From: Sipunculus nudus
Taxonomy: Eukaryota; Annelida; Sipuncula; Golfingiida; Sipunculidae
Assembly: GCA_026874595.1 (NCBI GenBank)
Contig: CM049309.1
Location: 49,512,079 to 49,576,078, forward strand
Direction of reading: 5' to 3'
Length of the DNA stretch: 64,000 nt
Of the stretch, positions 1-12,000 are shown in pieces. The stretch's first letter is position 1, and every line of letters begins with the position of its first letter. Under the pieces are notes generated by a model, which made no database searches, was not told where the DNA came from, and was given only the letters and a program-made list of their open reading frames with translations. The position numbers and the translations under genes are program-made.

Positions 1-296
1 GTCCGAGTGTGTTACAGTGTTCACATAAAGAGTGAATCTGTGGCTCATTGTATCGGCATCCATCCAGGCCCCTTCTCTGGCAAGTAGTTGACCACTCCAA
101 GTTTAGTTTACGGCTACCCACGTGACCACTATATAGCTCTCACTTTATTTTCTGCTTCTGCCAGTTGCAGCTTATATTGATTCAATTAGATAACAATTAA
201 TATTGATTTTATGAGATAACAATTATATTTATATAAATATATATATATACTTACATATATATATATACTTAAAAATATATATATATATATACTTAC

Positions 297-352
<56 letters not shown>

Positions 353-2159
353 TGAAATATATATATCTGTGATTGTTATCTAATTAAATCAATATAAGCT
401 GCAATTAACATGTTTATTGTACGCTCGTCTATGACAGGACGTATTTTGGTACACCCGCGGTCCGTCCGTACGTTAACAGTTAGTGTCGCCGTGACAATAC
501 CTGGGCTTTGATGGATTTTCACGAAGCTCACCATTACTACTTACTAATATATCATCTCAGGAAAGTTCGATTATGGGCAAAATCCAGAATATTTAATAAG
601 GTCAGAGGTCAATAGGCTATTTTGTGGTGTCAACGCGGTAATTTACCAGGAATATGATGGCTTTTGATAAACTTATGGATCTTATGGATTTTCATGAAAC
701 TCATTATGAATATTAACCAATACAGTTTTATACCTGAATTACATTCTCAGCAAAATTCACGCATATTTAATAAGGTCAGCGGTCACAAGATATGCGATGG
801 ACGTATTATGCACCATTTGCGGTGCTTTGTTTTTACTTATAATACTGTTAGGGACGTCATGTTTTAGTGTGAATGAAAGTTTTATATGCCTGTATTAATA
901 ACTTTGTAAACTTTATCAACTTCGTTTATTCATCATTTTACTAGTAAAGCGCAGTCCTTTTTATTTGCCAGCATATTTTTTTTTCACGATGACACAGGGA
1001 GCGAGCATTTAACAATTAAATGATATATTCTGCCATTCTACAAAACTTTTGATTGCACATTTTGATGAAACTGATGCAGTTTTCATAAGTTCAAATGTCT
1101 TTGTACCTGTACCTGTACCTATGTACTTTCTAAAGTATCTATACCTATATACAATTGTACTGTTGCATGAACCTGGCCCCAGCCCTATGACGTACAGGCC
1201 AAACCTTCAAAGCACGAGAAGAGTTCAACGATCAGTTTCCCTGTACACCCATAAACATGAGGGGTCACGGGCTGTAACTTTCACCGCCGCTTAAACCAAT
1301 TTAACTTTGAGGCTCGGCATGTTTGAGTTGTTACCATATAAACAGGCCGTGCATTGAGTGATCGGGGAGGTTGCTGCTGGTCCGTGCGCCCACAGCGATT
1401 CTCTATCCGTGTCATCATTCAGACTTGCCTCAGCCGCCACCAGCTGGCATTATTTCTATGAATTTAAAAACGGCATGTAAAACATTAAGGTAAGCCTTTA
1501 TATTATTAACCATATATACAAGACCCAGTTACTTTGATATATATATTTATCTACATAATTACATATATGTACTCTTGGCCAGCTGCGCATATGGATTTAC
1601 CTTGGCTGCAATTCCACGTTATTAAACTTTTCCATAAACCTCTGAAAAAAGCTAAAGAAAAACAAGAATGGGCCCAAATCATGTAAAAAGTAATAGACCT
1701 ATGCGTGTCACGTTTCTTTATAACATATTTTAGTCTTAATAGAAAAGATAAATAAATTAAAAAGACCTGTGTACACTTAGTCCATAATACTGATTTTTTT
1801 AAATATTTAAAAAACTGCAAGTAATCTATTGTGAGATTTTTACAGGAAGCTCAGAAAACATTGCAGAGGTATAATGTGCTATTTTACTATATACAGAATA
1901 GCAAATATATCTTTAAATGTATTTTTTCGCCGCTGACGGAGTATGTCCTTGGAAATGTTGGTAATTTGTTCAAATGCAAAAGTTCCTAAAAGAATTCTTA
2001 AAGGTTTGGATTATGGACAAATTCCAGTGTTAGGCATATTCCCCATTTCAATAACTGAAGGATCTTTTAGTAATTTCCAGGCTGGCTTGCAAAATTCCAC
2101 TTATTTTTTTGTTCCCAGAGTCAATCATTTAATAAAAATTTTGTTGTGTTCCTTGTTAG
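1..2159. other. Upstream region of the EAR-repeat gene
   Basis: Apart from the AT-cored inverted repeat at 165-404 I see no gene. Short ORFs here have no family resemblance. A 5' exon and promoter of the EAR-repeat gene may lie here but cannot be identified. Confidence 0.6.
165..404. repeat. Inverted repeat around an (AT)n core, MITE-like
   Basis: 165-197 and 372-404 are reverse complements over 33 bp with one mismatch, beginning ttgcagcttatattgatt. The 174 bp between are almost pure AT, including a long (AT)n run. This could be a MITE whose centre has expanded, or a stable hairpin. No clear target-site duplication was seen. Confidence 0.75.
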
Positions 2160-2708
2160 GAGTTTTCGTGCAGCAGAAACCACGAACATGGATGATCATG
2201 AATCAGATCAAGGAGACATCGGGAGAGCGGAAGATATAGAACTAGACAACACAAACGCAGGCGGGACACACCCTGGACATACTGTCGTCATCACTGTGGA
2301 AGAGGCGTCTGATAACAGTGGTCCTTACGTATCCACGATCCTCAGTCAGAACGAGAATGAAAATGAAGATGGTGAAGTAGGAGAAGAAAATGATGATGAC
2401 GAACTGAGATCCAATAACTCAGGAAGCGGGGAGCTCCAACACCAACCTGCCGCCATTGACGCGGTGGCTGTACCGGAAGATGTACCTGCACATGCGCAAA
2501 TCAGCTCCACTGAAGCAGAAGGAACGGCCAGTGACGATATCACATCAACCATTTCATCAACGACGATAGAGACTGATGAAGACTCACAAAATATTGCCGG
2601 AAACGTGCCTCAGCCCTGGATACTCATCCCGTGGGGTGGTCCCCGCCGTGCTAGATACGCCACACCGAAGACGACGAGGGAGCCTGGTGACACGGATTCT
2701 CAAACAGA
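2160..2708 (+). CDS. Exon A: 5' leader and acidic N-terminal domain of the EAR-repeat membrane protein
   Basis: An acceptor 'gttccttgttag' precedes 2160. The first in-frame ATG is at 2188, starting MDDHESDQGD. The following 173 codons are strongly acidic and poor in hydrophobics, with runs such as 'ENENEDGEVGEENDDDE', then a short basic patch (GGPRRARY) before the exon end. The open frame meets a TAG at 2710, but a good donor (ACAGA|gtaggt) at 2709 removes it. This donor leaves phase 2, exactly what exon B needs, giving '..DSQT-E-LLEKK..'. The composition suggests an intrinsically disordered cytoplasmic tail. The alternative is a small independent ORF ending at the TAG. Confidence 0.65.
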
Positions 2709-2743
2709 GTAGGTCACACAAATGTAAAAATCACAAATGTGAT

Positions 2744-2787
<44 letters not shown>

Positions 2788-3041
2788 TAATAATAATAAT
2801 AATAAATTTACATTGTTCACACCAATATTAACCCTTCCATGAAAACAGCTACTGTATGTAAAATGGCTGATCATGTTATTTTCTTTTCTTTTTTTCCGAA
2901 TTGATGCTTCAATAATACGGGGTTGAATACTATATTGTATACTGTTGTATATATTATGTATTTGTTTTAATGGAGAAGCAGCATTCTTCTTAAATTAGTG
3001 CGTTATATTAAGTTAAAAATGTATTCATACATTGTACAAAT

Positions 3042-3086
<45 letters not shown>

Positions 3087-6000
3087 TTGTTGATAAGTCT
3101 GAGTGTTACAGATTGTTAGAGAAGAAGAACAGTGGCTGCAGCCCCTGGTACTGCGTGATCATGACGTGCGTGACCCTACTGTTTCCCGCCGTTCTGCTGG
3201 CCATCATGTTACCAATAATTATGGGTGGTAGGACACCCATCGATGAGCTTAAAGGGTAAGTGACGTCATTGATTCACGCGGTATAGTATTCTGGGTCTGG
3301 ACGAGACGTGAAATAGGCCCAAAAGCGAAATAACTATGTCACATCAATAAAAACAGATTGAAAAAAAATTATATTACCAATGCTCTTTATATAGTATATA
3401 TGAGAGAGGTATCACTCGACCTATGTCAAGGAACTCCTGTGTGGCCAAGACTCGGAAAAAAATCAGTTTTTAGACGAAAAGCGTCGTGAACGATGCCTAG
3501 TGTGTCCTAGGGCGGGGTTATTTTTTATATTTTAATGATAAATAATGAGACATTTGAAATTCCTCCGCAAAGGGACTATCAAATATATGAGAAACTACGC
3601 CTGTATTTCCAGTGGTTGAACTTGCAGCGCCATCTGTTGTATTTAGAATAAGCTGTTGTCGGAGACACCAAACCCGCTCTTAATTGCATGGATGATCCTC
3701 CCTGCTGTGTCGGGCTAAACACCTGTCATGGTGACCCCACCCCAAAATATATCCAGTAAAAAACCATCCGCTGATACCGGCCAGTAGCTCTATTATAATG
3801 AAATAGCCGTAACAATATGACAGAACAATTGAATTATAATTACTCATGATCCAGATTACCTCTAAAATCTAAAGAATCAGTGGCGGATCCAGAGGGGCAG
3901 CTTTGGGGGCTGAAGCTCCCCCCCCCAAAGATGGAAACATTGTTATCATTTTTAACCAGAGAAGATTTTCTTTATATTATTTCCAGTATTGCTTTTATTT
4001 GCCGAATTAATTATTCTTCTGCGAAGGAAGGTTTATCATGTAATTACCGACGTTGGTCGATTCGTCTCTTAGCAGCTGTACTCAACATTTATGATTTATG
4101 AGGAGAGCCAGAAAAAAAATCAATCCAAAATGATTTAGAGTTTACCTGGATCACAATAATATCTCACAAATATATTTATAAAAAGATTTTTGGTTTTAGG
4201 GTAACATTTAATTGGATATAAATTTCCGAAAGGGGCGAGCAGACCGGTTATGAAAAATCAAGTTGGTGAACTTGCCCCACATCTCTCTTGAATTTATATA
4301 ATCCTCGCGCTATGAACTGTAATTTCACAAAATATATTATACACATAATATGAATTGTCTGCATATTAAAGTCTGAATTTACATTTAGTCTCAACTTTGT
4401 TAATTAGTTTCCAGTTGTAAACTATGTCTCGGGAAAATATTGTTGCATATCTGTACCCATTTACAAACAATTTCACAATTTACAAAATGTCAGATCGTAT
4501 ATGAAGTGGGAAAATACAAAAGGTATATTTGGATATCTATAGCCGTGGAGTTATGTTTTGTTAGTTTCAAGTTTGCCACTCATTTAATGTTAGATTGAAA
4601 CTACGACTACATGTTCACAAGAGATTGAATGTGGTACTGGCCATCCGGTACCTCTATCTCTAATCCATCAATAACAGTTGATTTTTTTTAAAAATAATTA
4701 TTCCGAAGTTTATGAATAGAAAAAGGGCAGATTTTCGTTTTTAAAAAACGGCAAAGAATTCCGGTTTTTATAGGTATAAAGTGACTTAAATTCAAATAAC
4801 GTATGCGCCGTATATATGATTATGCAAAGTATCGACTACCCCCCCGCCCCCCCCCCCCCACACACACACACTTGCAAAATCCTCGATTCGCCCCTGTGGA
4901 TTATTCGCCGGGGTTTTTTCTCACCCTCTACAATGTCAACAACACCTGTTCAAAACATTTTGCGTAAATTTGCAGACAGGAAACCAAGGGTAAAAGTATA
5001 ATACATCTCACCACCTGCATGGGTTGAGTATAATTAAACAAAACTTGTCTTCACTCTAAAAGTGCAAAATAACTAACGGATAATAAGGTATAGTTTTGAT
5101 AAGAACTGATATACGAACCTCTAAGGAGAGGTGATGGGGCCACTTGCAGATACTGAGGGTACGCATCCTTTTTCTTATTTTCCAAGAGAAAGAGCTGATC
5201 TTTGAAGGAACGTAAAATGCAGAAAATGCACATAACAATTGTTCTTCATTCATTGATTTGTGTATTTATATATAATACAAAACATACTTAAACTATACTT
5301 CTTGTTACTGTCATGGGACAGTCACGGATCTTCACTTATCCACACCCATCCCCCGAATTCTCCCACTTATCTTTTATTCATCACTAACAGTTTGGGAAGA
5401 ACTGTAGTTCTGTAAAACCGAAATTAATTTAGTAGTTCCTTCTTGAGTTTTAATGATGAGCTGAAAATGCTGACGTCACATTTTCATAATTTGCATACTA
5501 TTAAAAAACATCTGGAAGGGCATTGCTATCAAACTTGTCACAGCACTCCTACATTTTTAATGGCACATGCATGCTTGTAAAAGATTCAACGTTCTAGGTC
5601 AAATGGTTTACTGGTAACCTATCTGAAAAGTTATGGATTCGTATGAGTGAATCGAAAAAAATTGCTTAAAATTGCTGGAAACCAGGCTTGATAATGACAT
5701 TTTATCCATTTGTCTGAACCCCTTATAAATAAGGTATAACCGCCATTATAAATCTTAAAAATGCACTTTTTGACCCTTGTGACCTTGAAAAATAGACCAG
5801 GGTCACTGAAACTGGGTCAAAGTAATTGGGCCATAGTAGGGTACAACTTAGGTAAATATCAATGGAAGCGGAAGAAAAAAGTTGCAGTATTATAAGAAAA
5901 TAAAAAGAAGAAGAAGAAGAATGCCAACAAAAACCAATTATCTTCACCTATGGATAGGTAGAGATCATAACATATACAGATAATGCTTTATATATTCAAT

Positions 6001-9000
6001 TAATGAAGAAATTGCACCCAGTCACACCAAACTGTACGCTGAATGTTTTCTCATCAGGAGGCCACCGTTGCTGGCGATTGCAGGCGACAGTCCAGTTGAG
6101 ACAATGGCTGCTACTGGGCCACATCGTTGGTACACGTTCAAGGACTCAGCAGGGGGAACGTTCGGAGTTTTACTTCACACAACTCGATATGCGATCCTGA
6201 ATGTTGCACTTGGCAGCGACGGTTCGTATGGGTACATGGGTAGCCCTATTGACAGATCGGGCATTTACATTTGGACTTCCGATGGATTTAAGCTGATACA
6301 AGTAAGACCTCACTGATAACAATAATCTGACATGAAAACCACACTACATGACAACCAATCAATCTGTAGGCATTCAACAGTGATGGGACTCGAGTCCGGA
6401 CCTGGACTCGGACATGGACTCGAGGGTCCTGGACTCGGACTTGTACTCGGACTCGTTTAGGTAAGTACTCGATAAATCAGGCCAAGTCTATCTTGAGTCC
6501 AGTAGAAAATGAAAAGCTATTTCAAATAATGCGAAGAGGTTTACACATGTGCGAACTAAATGCATACTTACATAATATTTAAAAAAGCTATGTATTTCCA
6601 ATCTTTTGCTCTGCATATATGTAATTACACATTCAAGTAAAATCTGTGTAGAAATAATTTACATAAAAACACAGGATAATCTAAAGTATCCCCATTTCAA
6701 TTTCTTTTAATAAGGAGAGTTATAATGGAGTCGGACTTCGACTCGGGTTAGAATTAACTTTGACTCGAAGAAGGTTGACTTGGACTCAAACCTGAAGGAC
6801 AAGGACTTGGACTTGAGTGTCCCGAACTCGGACTTGCCCTCGGACTTTGATAATGTTGACTAGACCACACTAGGTCGCATTCCATTCTTGTGGTCCATTT
6901 CATTCGACACACTGCTCCCATGCACGGGGAACGTATGCACGTCTCATTGGTCGGAACTTTTTTTTTAATTTTGCGTTATCGCTAGTATGGTTTTGGCTAT
7001 CAAAGAGTAATTTAAGCTTTATTTCTTGATAAGTCGAATATATTAATATTTTCTCCCCTTGAGTACTTACATTCCCCTGTCATTAACACAATATTTGACT
7101 TTATAATATTTTTGTATAGTCCAAGATTTTCGATCTGTCATTTTCTAGAACCATTTTATGCGACGAGTATTCAGGATACCTACACCGTATAAAAGCAGTT
7201 AATGTTCACCAGAAACGATAGATGGAACAGACCACAACAGAGGTCGCACAAAAGCAGGTCACACAGGTTTCATTTACATTAGACAGGTCGAATAGAAATT
7301 AAATGGGTTATTCTCCAGAAAAGGTACATCGCTCAAGTGAATAAACGAATGTTTTCTGGTCCAATTTTTTTTTTATTTTATGAAAAGAAAATAAACCTTG
7401 AACCTACATTTTGAAGTCGGCAAAGCTCGATCAATGTTAGAAAAATTTATGTTTGACCTGAAAGTTCACTAAGACTCAGTTTTTATGTCATTATATGCAT
7501 GGTGTTACAGACCTAAATAATGACATAACACTTAAACGTTCAATAAAAAATAAAGAAAAATTTGCTCTCTGACCGATCACCTAAACAGGTGTCACTCTTG
7601 TAATAAATGTTAAACTAATCACTCACTAGGAAAAAGAATAAAAACAGTACGTCTAAATGTCACGTAGCTTTAAAGAACCCGTACTAACAAGAGTAACAAG
7701 AGTACCCATTCATTCCTGTACTGCTTTGTTTTTCAGCAGCCAGAACTTTTGCCATTTTATCTGATAATGCTAATATAGAAACAGATTAATACAGCAGAGT
7801 ATTTTGGGATCGTATATTTTCTTAAAACAAACAAACTTGTCTAAATTCAGCTCTAAAGGTCATTAGTGTTACCATGGGTCACTGGGGTTACCAAGAAAAC
7901 TGTAACAATATTGACCAGTCAAACCACTGACATTTCATTTAAAATTATAACTTGTCCCTTCTTATAGCCATTGTTTTCAAAACTGAGTATTTGTGGCTAC
8001 TATAGGTAACTCACTTTTCAAGAAAACATGAGAACACCACTGACTGTGAATAAAAACAGGCATAGATTTTTTTTTAATGTTTATATTGGGAATAAACTGT
8101 TAAAAAAATACTCACCATTTTTGCCCAGCGTCCGCTTCAATGAAGTTTGAAAAGCTCTCTGGTGTTGAAAAAGCTCTACGGATCAGTTATTAGTTTTGTT
8201 TTCCTTTTTGTCTCAAGTAACACCACTGACAGAAAAATAAATCAGTGACAATGAAATGAGTTTTGAAAGCTATGACAAACAATGCAAAAAACCTTCCATT
8301 ATTACACTGTTGTGTTCCTTGCAATTACATTAATCAATGATCACTGACAGTTTGATTTTAAAGTTCAAAACTTTGAAGTAAAATCAGATAGATTAATGGA
8401 ACCACAGGAGAGTAACCGTAGGTAACTGTACATTTTGCTCCTAAGAACTTAGAAAATAATTAATTAAATTAATAGCTAGTTCACCTTTTCACATTTATTT
8501 TAGTAGATTTGTCATAATTTTAGATAATATTAAGGATTAAAATATTCAAAGTGATGTAATGTTCATATTTTTTAGAGTAACTCAGGTTTGTACTTTTTTT
8601 GGAGGATGATCCAAATTACTTTCCGCCAGTCATTGGCTTAATTCAAAAGAATTCAATAGAAATAACCATTTGAACAGCCGCTTGTGTTATATGATATTTT
8701 AATGGGAAATCGGAGCACGTTTACTTGAACAGACGCAGCTGAGTCGAATAGTTTCACAGTCGAACAAAGTGTGGCAGCACCGCTACCCCTGACTAATGGT
8801 AAACGTGAAGCGGACCCCCATTTCAGGAGCACTGTGTTGCATTTTCTCTTTTAGTTCTTTTAGATTTAATTGATATGAGTCTTTACTCTAAAATATATTC
8901 TCTTTTGCAACTGGTCTTGTAAAATACTCTCCCTGTTCCCCCGCGTGTAGTGCCTATAATCCGTTCCATCACCTCTTGTCCACCTGTTTTTTTGGCATAA

Positions 9001-12000
9001 CAAATTGTATTTCTTTACATGTTGAGGGTTGTGGCAGGGAACAAGATTAATGGACTTAATTTTGAACAAGAGAAATAAAAACCTACCTTAAATATTGCTT
9101 AAAAACAGCAATATTTAAGAAAATATGAAAACAGTCTACATTTTACCATGTATCAGCCCCACTTATGACACTCAAGGTCACTGGTCATATGCAAAACAGC
9201 CTCATTTGAGAGCTGCTGATTGGACGATGTCATGTAAAGACAAAGATGGCTACTCATGCTCGGGAGATCAATTGAAAGAGTGAAAAAGTTCTGAAATATA
9301 AGGCTGATGTATATTTTAAAGTTAGTGACTGCTATATTATGTCTTCACTTCATGTGAAGCTTTCAAGGAAATATTTGAAAAAAAAACTTTGAATAACATT
9401 TTCATCAAAGAAAAATACAGAGTGACATAGGTTTGTGGAATATAGTATAATATTATATTGATAACTATACCAATGCTGACCATGGACAGTTCAAGGACGA
9501 TGATCAGCTGGATTCAGGCGAAAACATGCACTAATTTCACACATGTTTAGTAAGGCCCATCTGCCACCCAAGACTGCAACATATATAAAAATGAAATAAA
9601 ATTAACATATAACGTATAACACATGCCGCTGTGTCTCCTAATTTGATTAAACACCGCGGATCTCGGGTCACTTTGTTCGGCACGCCCCAGACACTGAAAT
9701 TTGATTTACTTTCAGACAATTGAGACAGATGGCGCTTATGCCGCGGTGGCCTTTTCAGTTGGCAGAAAGACGTTACTTGTCATAGCCAACGCCGGGACAG
9801 GCGGCTCAAGAGTGACGTATAGCCGAGTCTACCGGGTAAATCCAGGCTCGGAGAAGCTTACTTTGGTAAGTATATAACACTCCCGATATCTGTAAGTGAT
9901 AAAGTATACCCACATGATTCATATCTATCACATTTATTGATGTCCAGAAGAAAAAAATAAAAACATTCAGGTGCCAGAGCTTTTACGGAAAGTGGCTTCC
10001 TGGGGAAACACTGTTTCTTTATAAATATATAATATTATAAAGTAGTTGCAACATCTAGTTCTATCCATCATTTAAAGGATCTTATTATGATTTAAACAGT
10101 CATCCACATTTGTTCAATATGGTAACCATAGTATCAAAATTGAAAGAAATGATTCAAATGTTGATCTTTGTTTATTCATTTTCATTCGTTCGTTGACAAA
10201 CAATTCTTAACAATCTTTTCTATATTTAATTGTTTGTAAGATTTTTTTCATGATAATACCCAAATATTTTAATACTACCATTCAGTGGAATATTTTTGAC
10301 CTGAATCTGAAATGATAACTTTCAAATCTGACATATACTCTATATAATGTATACACATTAAAAGTTTAAGGTTGCACCTACAGTCATGCTATAAATACAC
10401 AAAATTAATTTGTATATACCTACCAGATAGCCACATATATGGAACCCTGGTTGGGCTGAAATTTATTAAAATGTTACATGACGCTTTAGTTTTATTAAAA
10501 TTATTTGATTATACAGTGAAACCTCGTTGTGTCGAAGTCGAAGGGACTGGTGAATTTACTTCGACACAACCGGAGTTCGAGACAACCGATGTTCATTATA
10601 TTCAACCCTCTTCAGCCTTGATTATTATAAATAAATTCTGCACCTGTATAGGGCCTTTATCATATTGTTCTCACAAATGTTTTCATGAAAAAAACCAACA
10701 AATTTTATATACATTTTTTTATTTATAATAAAAAAACACCTAAGTACCACCAAAATTAGTATTAGGTTAATCAAGAAAGTGAAATAAGAGCACATACATG
10801 TACGTGTATAAAAGCATCCAAATAAAAAAAAATGATTGGCTCAGATCATTATCAGTTCAACTATATCCTAGACACTTCAAAGGTAAGGATTGGATAATGT
10901 TAGGTTTATCAATAACTTCTCATTAATGCTTTGTCGGCGAGAGAAGAAAGGCATGTTCATAAGTAACTAATAGGCCAAACAAGTAAACAACTGACTAGGT
11001 ATGTCGGCCATCGCGCGTGATGTGAAAGATCCTTGCTGGTAATATCGCGGCCGTATGTATGATTGTTGGACCGTGCACAACTGTTGTCTAAACATTAAAG
11101 CGGCATGACCTTGAGTCGACAGAGCCATCACGCTTGATGAGTAAGAACCTGGTCTTAAATTAGTAAGGTTTTAACTATTTTATGCAGGGACCCCACGTTC
11201 GACCTCGACACATGCGGGAATTCGACTTAACCGAGTTCGACACAACGAGGTTTCACTGTATTTCGTTCGAGAATCCTTGAACAAAACTTCAAGGTGTTAA
11301 AAAATTGTTCAGCTCTAATGTTCACAGAATACAATTAAGTAATTTTAACATATTCTTGAGGTCTCAAAGGAGATTTAACAAAGATTTATCTGATGTCAAG
11401 TTCTGATTTTAACAGGTTTATACCGTTCAATCGGGGCGGCACAGATTATATGACTAGCAATGTTAATTCAAATGTACCCATTTTAAGTCCATTCTCTGTA
11501 GGCCTTTCTGTTTGGAGCTCCTATTCTTTGAAATATTTTATCTAACCATTATATCTAATTGCATGAAGACAAAAGTTTACATATTGTACTTGCAAACACT
11601 AAATATGACAAATTAACTGATATTGTATTCACTTCGTCTTTTAAACAACCGCAAAACAAAGAACCACTGAACATTTTCTTAGAGAGATTTACGCTACGGC
11701 AAGTGTGAATGAAAGGAAACTACATTAGTTATACCGTTTGTATTTTAGGACTTAGTGAATCGTGTCTCGATTGGCATGTCGACCATATCAGCGGAGGGTA
11801 GAAGTCTATACATTCTAGGGTTAACAGGATAAACCCCAATTACACGCTGGATCATGCAACAGACTGCTTTACATAAACGTGGCTAATGCTATCAAAGGTC
11901 AATACTGCGGGAGCTGAGTCTGGGCGAAATCGACCAACATTTTACCTTAAGTAGTCTATATATCACGTTTATTATATCATTTATTCTGTTCTGTTCAGCT

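Larger units (their letters stand above)
6302..9715 (+). other. Intron 3 of the EAR-repeat gene
   Basis: Holds the GGACTCGGACT element and R2 copy 1. Between them (6870-9050) I see only AT-rich unique sequence. Confidence 0.7.

Noticed and set aside
2346-2552. Minus-strand serine-rich ORF
   Set aside because: It is the antisense shadow of the acidic exon A; GAA/GAT codons read backwards give Ser/Phe runs.
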